A DNA stretch of 64,000 bases from Adhaeribacter terrigena (lineage in GTDB: Bacteria > Bacteroidota > Bacteroidia > Cytophagales > Hymenobacteraceae), in assembly GCF_016623615.1 (NCBI RefSeq), contig NZ_JAEHFX010000007.1, forward strand, positions 203,118-267,117, read 5' to 3'. The notes beneath the pieces are model-generated. The model had not been told where the DNA came from, did no database searches, and saw only the letters and a program-made list of their open reading frames with translations. This document shows, piece after piece, positions 42,617 to 52,517 of the stretch (positions are counted from its first letter, which is position 1; each line of letters begins with the position of its first letter). The position numbers and the translations under genes are program-made.

Positions 42617-45600
42617 GTGCCAGATTTCAGCCACCTTCATTGCCATACCCAGTATTCCCTCCTCGACGGCCAGGCCAGCATTGGCGCGCTGATGAAAAAA
42701 GCGCAGGCCGACGGTATGAAAGCCGTTGCAATGACCGACCACGGCAATATGTTCGGGGCCTTCAACTTCGTGGCCGAAGCCAATAAATACAACGTAAAGC
42801 CAATTGTAGGTTGCGAATTTTACCTTGTTTCCGACCGCCATCAGAAGATATTTACCAAAGAGCAGAAAGACGTGCGGCACCACCAGTTGCTGCTCGCCAA
42901 AGACCAGGAAGGTTACCAGAACCTGGCCAAGCTATGCTCCATGAGCTATATTGAAGGTTTGTATTCCAAATGGCCACGCATTGATAAAGAACTGTTGCAG
43001 CAATATTCCAAAGGTTTAATTGCTACCAGCTGCTGCATTGGGGCGGAAGTGCCGCAGGCCATTCTCTGGAAAAGCGAAGAAGAAGCCGAGGCAATTTTCA
43101 AGTGGTGGCTAGACCTGTTCGGCGAAGATTATTACATCGAAATTCAGCGCCATGGTTTGCAGAATATTGATGGTACCGGCAAAAGCCAGGAAGACATAAA
43201 CCAGGTTTTGCTGAAGTGGAGCAAGAAATACAACGTGCCGGTTATTGCCACCAACGATTCGCATTACGTGGACCAGCAGGACTGGAACGCACACGACATT
43301 CTGCTGTGCGTGAACACCGGGGAGAACGTGAGCGTGCCGGTCGGCGATTTCCAGACCAAATATTTCCGCTGCCTTACCAACGACAACCAGGTAATTTACG
43401 ACCACCTCGACAACATCGAGAACAAATATTCGCGCGACGAAAACGTGCGCCGGGAGCTGTACCGCATTCAGGAAGAAATGCAGAAACCGCGTCCGCAATC
43501 GCGTTTCGGTTTCCCCAACGACCAGTTCTTTTTCAAGACCCAGGCCGAAATGAACGAGCTGTTCAAAGACGTGCCGCAGGCGATCGATTACACAAACGAA
43601 ATTGTAGATAAAATTACTCCGCCCAAACTAAAGCGCGACATTTTACTACCCAACTTCCCGCTTCCGCCGGAACATCCAACCGCCGATGCATTTCTCCGTC
43701 ACTTAACCTTCGAAGGGGCCAAGAAGCGCTACGGCGAAATTACGCCCGAAATCGAAGAACGCCTCGATTACGAGTTGCGCATCATCGAGACCATGGGCTT
43801 TGCCGGCTACTTCCTGATTACCCAGGATTTCATCAATAAAGGCCGCGACATGGGCGTGATGGTAGGTCCGGGCCGGGGTTCAGCGGCGGGTTCGGCGGCG
43901 GCTTATTGCATCGGCATCACCAACATCGACCCGATCAAGTACTCCCTCCTGTTCGAGCGTTTCCTGAATCCGGAACGGGTTTCCATGCCCGATATTGATA
44001 TCGACTTCGACGACGTGAACCGGCAGAAGGTGATCGATTACGTGGTAGATAAATACGGCAAAACGCAGGTAGCGCAAATTATTACCTTCGGTACCATGGC
44101 GGCCAAATCCTCCATTAAAGACGTGGCCCGAAGCATTGAATTGCCGCTGAACGAAGCAAACGAACTGGCTAAACTGGTACCGGATGCACCGGGCACGACT
44201 CTAGCCAAAGCTTTCGCTGAAGTACCAGAACTGCAAACCATTCGTGGAGGCAACGACCTGAGAGCCAAAGTTCTACAATTAGCAGAACGCCTGGAAGGCT
44301 CCGTACGGAACACGGGTATTCACGCGGCGGGGGTAATCATTGCGCCCGACGACATCACCAAGTACATCCCGGTTTCCACGTCCAAAGATTCCGACCTGCT
44401 GGTTACGCAGTTCGACGGCAAGGTAATTGAAAGTGCCGGCATGTTGAAGATGGACTTTCTGGGGCTGAAAACCCTGACCATCATCAAAGATGCCATGGCG
44501 CTCATTAAGAAATTGCACAACGTAGACATCGACATCGACGAAATTCCGATGGACGATCTGAAAACCTACGAACTTTACCAGCGCGGCGAAACCATCGGTA
44601 CGTTCCAGTTCGAGTCCGAAGGAATGCGCATGTACCTGAAAGATCTTCAGCCAACCAACATTGAAGACTTGATCGCGATGAACGCCCTTTACCGGCCGGG
44701 TCCGATGCAGTTCATTCCGAACTTCATTAACCGGAAGCACGGCCGCGAAGAAGTGGAATACCCGCACGACCTCCTCGAACCGATCCTGAATTATTCTCAG
44801 GGCATTATGGTGTACCAGGAGCAGATCATGCAGACGGCCCAGATCCTGGCCGGTTACTCGCTCGGCGGCGCCGACTTACTCCGCCGCGCGATGGGTAAGA
44901 AGGACATGAAAAAGATGGCCGAGGAACGCGAAAAGTTCATCAAAGGGGCCGGCGAGATTCATAAAATTCCTGCCAAGAAAGCTTCCGAAGTTTTCGACGT
45001 GATGGAGAAATTTGCCCAGTACGGCTTCAACCGTTCGCACTCGGCCGCTTACTCCGTGGTGGCCTACCAGACCGGTTACCTGAAAGCGCATTACCCGGCC
45101 GAATACATGGCGGCGGTGCTTACCAACAACATGAACGACATCAAGAAGGTGACGTTCTTTATTGAGGAAGCCCGCAAGCAGGGCGTTCAGGTATTGGGTC
45201 CGGACGTAAACGAATCGGATTTCAAATTCAACGTGAACGCGGAAGGCCAGATCCGTTTTGGTTTGGGTGCCGTGAAAGGTACCGGCGAAGCAGCCGTAGA
45301 AGCCATTCTTAGCGAACGCGAAAAAAACGGCAACTACAAAGATATTTTCGATTTTGCGAAGCGCGTGAATTTGCGGGCTGTGAATAAGAAAACCTTCGAA
45401 AGCGTGGCCCAAGCCGGCGGCTTCGACTCGTTCGAGAAATACCACCGCGCGCAATACATAGACATAGCCGAAGGCGAAAGCATAAACTTAATTGAAAAAG
45501 CTGTTCGTTTCGGTAACCAGTACCAGGCCGAATTAGGCGCTGCCCAGCAATCGCTGTTTGGGGGCGGAACGGTAGAAATGCCGCTACCGCGCGTACCCGA

Positions 45601-46252
45601 TATGCCGGAATGGAGCCAGAACGAAAAGCTGCGCCGCGAAAAAGAAGTGGTTGGTTTCTATATGTCCGGCCACCCATTAGACCAGTTCCAGCTTGAAATT
45701 GATTCCTATTGCACTTGCGGCGTAGACCGGATTGAAGAGTTCAAGAACCGCGACATTTCGGTAGCCGGCATGATCTCCAACGTACAAATTCGTACTGCGG
45801 CAAAATCGGGTAATCCGTTCGCGCTATTTAACCTCGAAGATTACGATGCTACCTTGCCGATGGCTTTGTTCGGGGAAGATTACCTGAAATATGCGTCGTA
45901 CCTGCGGGAAGGAATGTACGTGTTTATTAGAGGCAAAGTAACCCTGCGATACAAAACCGAAGACCAGTGGGAACTGAAACCAACCAGCATCCAGCTGCTC
46001 GGCGACATCACCGAAAAAATGGCCAACGGCGTGCGATTGGATATGGATATTCGCCTGGTAACTTCCGAAGCGATTGATCGGATAGAAATGGCCCTGCAAG
46101 CTTGTCCGGGACAGAAGAAATTTGAATTGCAGTTAACTTCGCCGGAGGAAAGACTGGCGGTAGAATTGTTTTCGCGAAAGTATAGAATTGAGCCGAAAGC
46201 GTTTATCCAGCATTTAAAAGGTAGTGAGTTGGGGAGTTATAAGTTGATCTAG
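42617..46252 (+). CDS. dnaE: DNA polymerase III alpha subunit
   Basis: A 1211-residue replicative polymerase. The N-terminal PHP domain (FSHLHCHTQYSLLDG) starts at once, so the GTG at 42617 (MPDFSHLH) is the natural start. The palm carries the catalytic acidic motif MPDIDIDFDDVNR and the GPGRGSAAGS block. The tandem helix-hairpin-helix region follows the fingers, and an OB-fold lies near residues 1050-1130 (SVAGMISNVQIRT). It synthesises DNA within the replisome. It is a single gene with its own terminator. Confidence 0.97.
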   Translation: MPDFSHLHCHTQYSLLDGQASIGALMKKAQADGMKAVAMTDHGNMFGAFNFVAEANKYNVKPIVGCEFYLVSDRHQKIFTKEQKDVRHHQLLLAKDQEGYQNLAKLCSMSYIEGLYSKWPRIDKELLQQYSKGLIATSCCIGAEVPQAILWKSEEEAEAIFKWWLDLFGEDYYIEIQRHGLQNIDGTGKSQEDINQVLLKWSKKYNVPVIATNDSHYVDQQDWNAHDILLCVNTGENVSVPVGDFQTKYFRCLTNDNQVIYDHLDNIENKYSRDENVRRELYRIQEEMQKPRPQSRFGFPNDQFFFKTQAEMNELFKDVPQAIDYTNEIVDKITPPKLKRDILLPNFPLPPEHPTADAFLRHLTFEGAKKRYGEITPEIEERLDYELRIIETMGFAGYFLITQDFINKGRDMGVMVGPGRGSAAGSAAAYCIGITNIDPIKYSLLFERFLNPERVSMPDIDIDFDDVNRQKVIDYVVDKYGKTQVAQIITFGTMAAKSSIKDVARSIELPLNEANELAKLVPDAPGTTLAKAFAEVPELQTIRGGNDLRAKVLQLAERLEGSVRNTGIHAAGVIIAPDDITKYIPVSTSKDSDLLVTQFDGKVIESAGMLKMDFLGLKTLTIIKDAMALIKKLHNVDIDIDEIPMDDLKTYELYQRGETIGTFQFESEGMRMYLKDLQPTNIEDLIAMNALYRPGPMQFIPNFINRKHGREEVEYPHDLLEPILNYSQGIMVYQEQIMQTAQILAGYSLGGADLLRRAMGKKDMKKMAEEREKFIKGAGEIHKIPAKKASEVFDVMEKFAQYGFNRSHSAAYSVVAYQTGYLKAHYPAEYMAAVLTNNMNDIKKVTFFIEEARKQGVQVLGPDVNESDFKFNVNAEGQIRFGLGAVKGTGEAAVEAILSEREKNGNYKDIFDFAKRVNLRAVNKKTFESVAQAGGFDSFEKYHRAQYIDIAEGESINLIEKAVRFGNQYQAELGAAQQSLFGGGTVEMPLPRVPDMPEWSQNEKLRREKEVVGFYMSGHPLDQFQLEIDSYCTCGVDRIEEFKNRDISVAGMISNVQIRTAAKSGNPFALFNLEDYDATLPMALFGEDYLKYASYLREGMYVFIRGKVTLRYKTEDQWELKPTSIQLLGDITEKMANGVRLDMDIRLVTSEAIDRIEMALQACPGQKKFELQLTSPEERLAVELFSRKYRIEPKAFIQHLKGSELGSYKLI

Positions 46253-46256
46253 AAAA

Positions 46257-46280
46257 AAGGCCTTCCGGATGGAAGGCCTT
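46257..46280 (+). terminator. dnaE terminator
   Basis: AAGGCCTTCC (46257-46266) pairs with GGAAGGCCTT (46271-46280) around GGAT, followed by CTCTTTTA. It begins five bases after the stop codon. Confidence 0.88.
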
Positions 46281-46325
46281 CTCTTTTACTGGGAGGTTTT
46301 CTTATTTCCTCATTTCATGCAAGTC

Positions 46326-46359
46326 TTTGTATTAAATTAATTAACTTTTATTAGGTTTA
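46326..46359 (+). promoter_or_regulatory. Candidate promoter for the beta-barrel gene
   Basis: TTTG (46326-46329), 22 bp, TAGGTTTA (46352-46359). One mismatch in the -7 box. The ATG lies 25 bp downstream. Confidence 0.4.
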
Positions 46360-46384
46360 CTTAACATTAGGATCAGTTTATTAC

Positions 46385-47059
46385 ATGAAAAAAATACTTG
46401 CTTCTTTATTCTTAGCCTTTGCATCTTTTTCCGGATTTAGCCAAGAAATCAATTCTGAAAATCAATTTAAAATCAATATTGGGGTAGCAACACCTTTAGG
46501 GAAATTTGGCGAAACCGATATGAAAAGATCCGGTTCAGGTTTTGCTACAACAGGTTTATTTTTAGATGCTGGATTTACCAAATTTGTAAATAAGAATTTT
46601 GGTGTTGGCATTGATATAATCCACATTTCAAACAACATAGATGAAGATGCTTTTTTAATGGAAGCAAGAAAACTGGATCAGGGAATTAATTCGGTTAGCA
46701 CTACCTCCTGGCAATCTTTAATGAGTTTAATTACGCTAACATACAGATATCAAATTGAAGGTTCTCATTTACATCCATTTATAAAAGTAAGCGGTGGTCT
46801 GGCTCATTCTACTGCTCCTAAAATTACTTATGAAAATTTATATTTTGGTCAGAGTGTTAGGCAAGACGCAAATGGCACCAGTACTGCCCTTGGGATAGGC
46901 GCAGGTTTTCAGTACCGATTCAATAATTTATCTTTAGGTTTAGAATCAAATTATATTTATACCAAACCAGAATTCAAACTGCTAACGGTACCTTTCAAAC
47001 AAACAATGAACACCTTAAATTCTAGTATTTCGGTGTCATATATTTGGGGAAGAAACTAA
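46385..47059 (+). CDS. Outer-membrane beta-barrel protein (OmpA/porin-like)
   Basis: A 224-residue protein with signal peptide MKKILASLFLAFASFSGFSQ. Alternating amphipathic strands follow (FKINIGVATPLGKF, NFGVGIDIIHIS, LITLTYRYQIEG, LHPFIKVSGGLA, GIGAGFQYRF, LSLGLESNYIY). It ends in SVSYIWGRN with an aromatic near the C-terminus, typical of an eight-strand outer-membrane barrel. Its DNA is more AT-rich than the flanking genes. Function unknown. Confidence 0.72.
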   Translation: MKKILASLFLAFASFSGFSQEINSENQFKINIGVATPLGKFGETDMKRSGSGFATTGLFLDAGFTKFVNKNFGVGIDIIHISNNIDEDAFLMEARKLDQGINSVSTTSWQSLMSLITLTYRYQIEGSHLHPFIKVSGGLAHSTAPKITYENLYFGQSVRQDANGTSTALGIGAGFQYRFNNLSLGLESNYIYTKPEFKLLTVPFKQTMNTLNSSISVSYIWGRN

Positions 47060-47082
47060 CTTTTTCTGCGGTATTTCCGCCG

Positions 47083-47391
47083 TTGTTGGTGTTTCCACCA
47101 ACAATTCACATTCTTTGCTCTTGCAATTAGCTTCTTAAATTCGAGAAAGTGATACTGCTACAGTTCATAGCAGACTGTATAAAGTTGTTGGTGAAAACAC
47201 CAACAATGGTAGTAAAACGCTAGGTAAAAGCGCATAAAAAGTTGCTTATCCAATTCTCATCGTTCAGTTGCAGACTTCTGACCTTATCTTTAAACAATTC
47301 CCAATCTTGTTTGTATTACTTCGGTTAGTATAATTACGAACAGCTAAATTTATTTGCTGCCAGTTTTTATACCTTTTCCCATACCGTTTTA
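47083..47391. repeat. Twin GTTGG hairpins and two 30-bp motifs
   Basis: TTGTTGGTG-TTTC-CACCAACAA (47083-47104) and TTGTTGGTG-AAAA-CACCAACAA (47185-47206) share identical arms and differ only in the loop. A plus-strand motif lies at 47213-47242 (tail AAAAAGT). A minus-strand motif lies at 47362-47391, ending 13 bp before the ATG at 47405. No gene is seen in the spacer. Confidence 0.8.
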
Positions 47392-47404
47392 AACAAGCAA
47401 CCTT

Positions 47405-48193
47405 ATGAAAGCCAGCGAAGCTAAAAACGTAGTATTTGTAACCGGCGCCTTTGTATCGCATCATTGCTGGGACGAATGGCAGACCTATTTCCAGAGTAAA
47501 GGATACAACACTGTTGCGCCCCCCTGGCCGTTTAAAGATGCCGATACAGCCGAAGAACTGCGCAACCGGCAGCCCAACGACACAGATCTCGCCCATTTAA
47601 CCTTAGATGAGGTGGTAGATTCATATATTAAAGTGGTGAAAAGTTTCCCGGAAAAACCCATTGTAATCGGGCATTCGCTGGGAGGCTTAATTACCCAGAT
47701 AATTTTAAACCGCGATCTGGCCGTAGCAGCTGTTGCAATTCATTCCATTCCGCCGCTGGGCGTTTTCCCGTACGAATTTTCGTTTCTGAAAGCCGGCTGG
47801 AAATCGCTGGGATTGTTTACCTCAACCGACAAAACCTACCTGATGTCGTTTGAAGATTGGCAATATGCCTTTGTAAACGAAATGCCGTTGGAAGAACAAA
47901 AAGCTGCTTATGAAAAATATACCATTCCGGAATCCAAGACCGTAGCCCGGGGCGGATTAACGCACGCTGCCGAAATAGATTTTGATAAACCGCACGCCCC
48001 TTTACTTTTAACTTCCGGCAGCCTCGATACCATCACCCCGGTTCATTTAAACAAGCGCATTTATGAACGGTATCCTAAAAACGGATCGGTGGTAGATTAC
48101 AAGGAATTTGAAGGCCGCAATCACTTTGTTTTAGGCCAGCCAACCTGGAAAGAAGATGCCGATTATATCCTGGATTGGATCAGCAAACACTAA
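47405..48193 (+). CDS. Alpha/beta hydrolase
   Basis: A 262-residue cytoplasmic hydrolase. The nucleophile elbow is IGHSLGGLITQ. The acid is probably Asp in TSGSLDTITPV and the histidine is in EGRNHFVLGQ. An oxyanion-type FVTGAFVSHHCWD lies near the N-terminus. It resembles esterases or lactonases of the Abhydrolase_6 group. Another hydrolase follows on the same strand 75 bp later, separated by a 30-bp motif. Confidence 0.82.
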   Translation: MKASEAKNVVFVTGAFVSHHCWDEWQTYFQSKGYNTVAPPWPFKDADTAEELRNRQPNDTDLAHLTLDEVVDSYIKVVKSFPEKPIVIGHSLGGLITQIILNRDLAVAAVAIHSIPPLGVFPYEFSFLKAGWKSLGLFTSTDKTYLMSFEDWQYAFVNEMPLEEQKAAYEKYTIPESKTVARGGLTHAAEIDFDKPHAPLLLTSGSLDTITPVHLNKRIYERYPKNGSVVDYKEFEGRNHFVLGQPTWKEDADYILDWISKH

Positions 48194-48204
48194 CTTTCTG
48201 CCTG

Positions 48205-48234
48205 AGTTTTTACCCTTAAAAGCATAGCGTTTTT
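48205..48234 (-). repeat. 30-bp bipartite motif
   Basis: On the minus strand, head AAAAACGCTATGC, tail TAAAAACT. It lies between the two hydrolase genes. Confidence 0.85.
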
Positions 48235-48268
48235 ACCGGAAGCATTCTAATTTCATAAAGCTAAAACC

Positions 48269-49267
48269 ATGGAAAGCAATACCATTTCGAACGAAATAAT
48301 AGTACAGGATTGGGCTACTGATCCAAACTTAAGCCAGGAAACAAAAGCATTTTTAAAAGGCCTGAACACGGGTGGCCCCGGTCTGGAAACCATGGCGCCG
48401 GAAGATGCCCGCAAAGTTCTGGAAGGTGCTCAGGCCGGTGTGGAAGTAGATCTTTCGGGCATTGAGGTTACCGAAAAAGACATTCAAACCGAAGGCTTCA
48501 ACATAAAACTATTCGTAGTGCGGCCGGAAGGAGAAAAAGGAACGTTGCCAGTTTTTATGTTTGTGCACGGCGGCGGCTGGGTTCTTGGTGATTTTCCAAC
48601 GCATAAACGCATGGTCCGCGATCTGGTAGTACTTTCGGGTTGCGCCAGCGTGTTTGTGGAATATACCCGCACGCCCGATGCCAAATATCCGCAGGCCATA
48701 AACGAGATCTTTGCGGCCACGAAATGGGTAGCCGAAAACGGGAAAGAAATAAACGTTGATGGCAAAAACATGGCTATTGTGGGCAACAGCGTGGGCGGCA
48801 ACATGAGCACTGTTACCGCCATGAAAGCCAAAGACAACAATGGTCCGGAAATAAAATTGCAGATCCTGATGTGGCCCATTGTGGATGCTGGTTTCAATAC
48901 GGAATCTTACCAGAAATTTGGGGCCGATCGTTTCCTGACCACGCCTTTAATGAAATGGATGTACGATATGTATGCGACGAAGGAAGAACGCAAAGAACGC
49001 TACAATGCGCCCTTACAGGCTACGGTAGAACAATTAAAAGGCATGCCGCCAACTTTAATTCAGGTAGCCGAAAACGATATTCTGCGCGATGAAGGCGAAG
49101 CGTACGGCCGGAAACTCGATGAAGCCGGGATAAAAGTTACCTGCGTGCGGTACAACGGCATGATCCACGATTTCGGGTTACTGAACGGGCTGGCTACGTT
49201 GCCGCAAACCCGGTCATTGTTCATTCAGGCAGCCGCCGAGCTCAAAAAATATTTAAAAGCTGAATAA
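48269..49267 (+). CDS. Alpha/beta hydrolase of the hormone-sensitive-lipase (HGGGW) type
   Basis: A 332-residue esterase. The oxyanion motif is VHGGGWVLGD, the nucleophile is in IVGNSVGGNMS, the acid is likely in AENDILRDEGEAYG and the histidine is in MIHDFGLLNG. It has no signal peptide. It should hydrolyse short acyl esters. The N-terminal cap (1-70) is helical. It may form a pair with the preceding hydrolase. Confidence 0.87.
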   Translation: MESNTISNEIIVQDWATDPNLSQETKAFLKGLNTGGPGLETMAPEDARKVLEGAQAGVEVDLSGIEVTEKDIQTEGFNIKLFVVRPEGEKGTLPVFMFVHGGGWVLGDFPTHKRMVRDLVVLSGCASVFVEYTRTPDAKYPQAINEIFAATKWVAENGKEINVDGKNMAIVGNSVGGNMSTVTAMKAKDNNGPEIKLQILMWPIVDAGFNTESYQKFGADRFLTTPLMKWMYDMYATKEERKERYNAPLQATVEQLKGMPPTLIQVAENDILRDEGEAYGRKLDEAGIKVTCVRYNGMIHDFGLLNGLATLPQTRSLFIQAAAELKKYLKAE

Positions 49268-49288
49268 CAAAATTGCTAACGTTTGCCA

Positions 49289-49340
49289 TTAGCTTTTCTA
49301 CTTTTGCAGGAGTTTTCGCCAATAAAGGTAGAAAAGCTAA
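49289..49340 (+). promoter_or_regulatory. Large hairpin overlapping a -7 box before the GNAT gene
   Basis: TTAGCTTTTCTAC (49289-49301) and GTAGAAAAGCTAA (49328-49340) are perfect complements, possibly a terminator for the hydrolase. TACTTTTG (49299-49306) is a TAnnTTTG match, with TTG 23 bp upstream (49273-49275). Confidence 0.5.
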
Positions 49341-49422
49341 TAGTCTATTCCTGATCGGGAAATTGAAACTATTGTTAAATTCAGATCTTCTTTCCATTTT
49401 GAGCAACCAACAGCACACATAA

Positions 49423-49956
49423 ATGGAAATCGAAACCTACCACACCAGCCGGTTACAACTCCGAAAATTTACGCCGGAGGTTTACAAGCACATTTTCAGC
49501 AATTATTCAGAACCGGAAATTAAGGCAATTATCGGTTTGGAGGGCGAAGAACAGTATCAAACTTTGCTCAAAAAGCATGAAGGCGGCATGGCTTCTTATA
49601 ACCGCTCGCTGGTGTTTTTCCAGTTGGTAGAACCTATCTCAAAAACCGTAATTGGTGGCTGCGGATTGCATAACTGGTTTCCCGATCACCGGCGGGCAGA
49701 ATTGGGTTATTCCATTGATAAGGAAGAATTCAAGAAACAGGGTTTTATGAAGGAAGCCGTAGCGTTTGTTTTAAATTATGGCTTTACCCAAATGAACCTG
49801 CACCGGATAGAGGCCCTGGTAAGTCCAAATAATATACCCTCGTTAAAACTGGTACGTCATTTCGGGTTTCAGGAAGAAGGCCGGATGCATGAGCATTATT
49901 TTGTTAACGGCAAATTCGACGATTCCCTGGTTTTCGGGCTGCTTAGGCAAAACTAG
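49423..49956 (+). CDS. GNAT-family N-acetyltransferase (RimJ/RimL-like)
   Basis: A 177-residue acetyltransferase. It has TSRLQLRKFTPEVYKHIF at the start, the acetyl-CoA binding region GYSIDKEEFKKQGFMKEA, and the late motif NLHRIEALVSPNNIPSLKLV with FGFQEEGRMHEHYF. That set is typical of acetyltransferases acting on N-terminal or small-molecule amines. The substrate is unknown. Confidence 0.87.
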   Translation: MEIETYHTSRLQLRKFTPEVYKHIFSNYSEPEIKAIIGLEGEEQYQTLLKKHEGGMASYNRSLVFFQLVEPISKTVIGGCGLHNWFPDHRRAELGYSIDKEEFKKQGFMKEAVAFVLNYGFTQMNLHRIEALVSPNNIPSLKLVRHFGFQEEGRMHEHYFVNGKFDDSLVFGLLRQN

Positions 49957-50025
49957 CCGGCTTAAAATTAACGTTATTTTTCCGTACCTTTACGGCAGCT
50001 TCCTTTTCCCGGAAACTCTTAAAAT

Positions 50026-50415
50026 ATGGCCGCATCGTCGCTTTCCTCGGAAGACCGTCTAAAATTAAAGCACGAATTCGAATCAGCTACCGTAAAGCAC
50101 ATCTTATTCAAATCTAAGGTTAAATCGTATTTATATGGTTCTTCAATAGATCTGGAACCAATTGTTAATTTCCGGGTATGCAGCTTTGGGCAGTGGATCT
50201 ACGATAGAGGCATGCCGCTCTTCGGGCAAATGCCGGAAATGCGCGAGCTTGAAAAAGTACACAAAGAGATCCACGACTTTGCTTCTTACCTGGTAAAGCT
50301 GAAGCAGGAAAACCAAACCGAAGAAGCCTTAGATCAGCTTCCGAAGCTGGAAATGTTAGCCAATGGTATTTTTGAACTTCTGAAGAAAGTGCAGGAAAAA
50401 GCCGGTTTAGCTTAA
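50026..50415 (+). CDS. CZB (chemoreceptor zinc-binding) domain protein
   Basis: A 129-residue, stand-alone CZB domain. The four zinc ligands fit the family pattern: His25 (KHILFKSKVKSYLYG), Cys52 (RVCSFGQWIYDRG), His79 and His83 (KVHKEIHDFASYL). CZB domains sense zinc or hypochlorous acid, often inside chemoreceptors or diguanylate cyclases. Here no partner domain or neighbour points to a specific pathway. TACCTTTA at 49985-49992 may be a -7 box. Confidence 0.85.
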   Translation: MAASSLSSEDRLKLKHEFESATVKHILFKSKVKSYLYGSSIDLEPIVNFRVCSFGQWIYDRGMPLFGQMPEMRELEKVHKEIHDFASYLVKLKQENQTEEALDQLPKLEMLANGIFELLKKVQEKAGLA

Positions 50416-51009
50416 ATTTCCTTTTGCCCGGATCTACACCAGGAAGTCAGCCTGCCTTCGTTTAATTGCCAAATCCGGAAAACTTTGCACAAACAAAGGA
50501 AATTTTGGTAGAAACAACACCAACGCATAAAACCACCGCTGATCAACCCGATGCCCATACCATACAGGTTTAAAAGGGTATGGTTTCCAAGTGAAAAACT
50601 CAACATTTTTGACCGGCAGCATATTTGACCGTCTGACGAATGTAGCCCCAATTCAACTCACCCTCGCGAAAGGCTCCCGGAATAATGTAAAATCAGTAAG
50701 CCCGTATCTGCACCTTAAAATAGACCTTTCGCTATATAGTACATCCTAAGAGTCGCAAATACCGAGCTCTTTCAGCTGAATCACATAAGTTCTCAAAATC
50801 TTTCAAGCTAGAATTTTGCATGTTTTAAACAAAGAGTCGCTCAAATCACGTTAACATCAACAACAATATAACTATTCTACTAAATGATTTATATCACCTT
50901 TTTATCTTCATATCAAAGTCTTAATTTTGTGCCATAATAAAAGCAAGAGTTGAATTCTTTAAATATTTTTTACAACTCTTAACAAGCAACTACCAATCTC
51001 TCTCACAAA
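50416..51009. other. Long non-coding spacer with one 30-bp motif
   Basis: A variant motif lies at 50571-50600 (head AAAAGGGTATGG, tail GAAAAACT). ATTTTTGACCG and ATATTTGACCG are near-repeats around 50605-50632. TAATTTTG (50932-50939) is a possible -7 box for the gene at 51010. Nothing else is recognisable. Confidence 0.5.
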
Positions 51010-51915
51010 ATGCACTTCATTTCTTTCAATTTCAACAAAAATAGCACAGGTACGCTTTTACCAACCATTTTCAGCACTTTAATAATAGTAGTTTTAACTA
51101 TTTCTACCAGCTCTGCAACAAGTTATAAATCCATTGCAAACGGCAGATGGCTAGAATCTAATGTGTGGCGAAATAACAGAATCGCTCCTGAAGGCATTCA
51201 TAAACAAGACACGATTTTTATCAATCACCGCATCAATGCCAACAATTTAACCATTACTAATGGCGGGACAGTAATTATTGTCGGCGAATTATCTGCCCAG
51301 AGCATTACGCTGAACGGCGCCGATTCTAAAATTGTAATGGAAAAAGGTGCAATTCTGAACGCTGCCCGGATTGAAGGCAATAGTCAGAATATTATATATA
51401 AAGACATTACTCCGCTGCCGGTTACCCTGGTAACCTTTAAACTGCAGGCAGCACCGGCCTACCGCCACAATAATACCTTATTCTGGCAAACCGCTTCGGA
51501 ATTAAATAACGATTATTTCAGCGTAGAGAAAAGCGCTGACGGCAAAGTATTTTCCGAAGCCGGCCGCGTAAAAGGCAAAAACCTGCCCAATGGCGCTTCT
51601 TATACTTTCGAAGACCAGCAAGTGGCCAGCCGGACCTACTACCGCCTGAAGCAAGTGGATTTTGACGGAAAAGCGACCTACTCCCCCATTATTGTAGCTA
51701 CAGCCCAGCAAAAACCTTCAATAATTGGGCGTAAGGTGGTTTTCGGCAACAGCTTCAGCGGCCAGTTACGGGTGCTAACCCTGGCAGGCCAGGAGGTAAG
51801 ATCGCTGCAACTGCACCAGGCGCAGGCTTATGAAATGCCACAAGAACTTCGGGGTATGTATATGCTGATTCTCGAATCCGGGAATGCGGCTACTAGCCAA
51901 CGCATCGCGCTTTAA
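51010..51915 (+). CDS. Secreted protein with a T9SS-type C-terminal region
   Basis: A 301-residue protein. A hydrophobic segment near residues 16-37 (LLPTIFSTLIIVVLTIST) probably acts as the signal. A short beta-helix-like part (ANNLTITNGGTVIIVGELSA) leads to the linker LPVTLVTFKLQA. The FWQTASELNNDYFSVEKSAD block, often seen before T9SS sorting domains, follows. The end (FSGQLRVLTLAGQEVRSLQL then LRGMYMLILES) resembles a type A sorting domain, slightly shortened. It is probably a surface-exposed or secreted structural protein. Confidence 0.68.
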   Translation: MHFISFNFNKNSTGTLLPTIFSTLIIVVLTISTSSATSYKSIANGRWLESNVWRNNRIAPEGIHKQDTIFINHRINANNLTITNGGTVIIVGELSAQSITLNGADSKIVMEKGAILNAARIEGNSQNIIYKDITPLPVTLVTFKLQAAPAYRHNNTLFWQTASELNNDYFSVEKSADGKVFSEAGRVKGKNLPNGASYTFEDQQVASRTYYRLKQVDFDGKATYSPIIVATAQQKPSIIGRKVVFGNSFSGQLRVLTLAGQEVRSLQLHQAQAYEMPQELRGMYMLILESGNAATSQRIAL

Positions 51916-51945
51916 CGCGTTCCACTCCAATAATTTTACTTACTT

Positions 51946-51981
51946 AAACCCCGGCCGCAACATATCTTCGGGCCGGGGTTT
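51946..51981 (+). terminator. Rho-independent terminator
   Basis: AAACCCCGGCC (51946-51956) pairs with GGCCGGGGTTT (51971-51981), then TTCATTT. Nothing further is seen in 51982-52187. Confidence 0.88.
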
Positions 51982-52187
51982 TCATTTCCGGATATTCCTC
52001 TTACCATCCATTTTCATTAAATTTCGAACGGCTTGTTCCGTAGCAGAACCTGGCCGGCAAGAAAGGCCAGGTTTCCGGCCACATTGGCAGTAAAATGGCT
52101 TTGGCCGTTTTTTTGCCAACGTTCTACCGGTAATCCGTATAAAGTCGTATTATTGTAAATCATTCATTCATTATAAAAATCCTCGTT

Positions 52188-52517
52188 ATGGGAAATAAAG
52201 CAATTGAAATTACCGACGCGAACTTCGATGAGATCATCAATTCCGATAAGCCTGTTTTAGTTGACTTCTGGGCAGAATGGTGCGGACCTTGCCGCATGGT
52301 TGGCCCGGTAGTAGAAGAACTTGCCGGCGAATACGAAGGTAAAGCCATTATTGGTAAAGTAGACGTAGATGCCAACCCGCAGACTTCTGCCAAATTTGGT
52401 ATCCGTAGCATTCCTACCCTGCTGGTTTTCAAAAACGGCCAGGTGGTAGACAAGCAAGTTGGCGCCGTGCCGAAAAACGTACTGGCTCAGAAACTTGATG
52501 CACAGGTAACTGCCTAA
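52188..52517 (+). CDS. trxA: Thioredoxin
   Basis: A canonical 109-residue thioredoxin with active site [10 protein letters not shown] (Cys32, Cys35), the buried Asp in PVLVDFWAE and the cis-proline in [10 protein letters not shown]. It is cytoplasmic. Likely clients here include the thioredoxin-linked ArsC of the ars operon. It is a single gene followed by a motif-fused terminator. Confidence 0.97.
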   Translation: MGNKAIEITDANFDEIINSDKPVLVDFWAEWCGPCRMVGPVVEELAGEYEGKAIIGKVDVDANPQTSAKFGIRSIPTLLVFKNGQVVDKQVGAVPKNVLAQKLDAQVTA

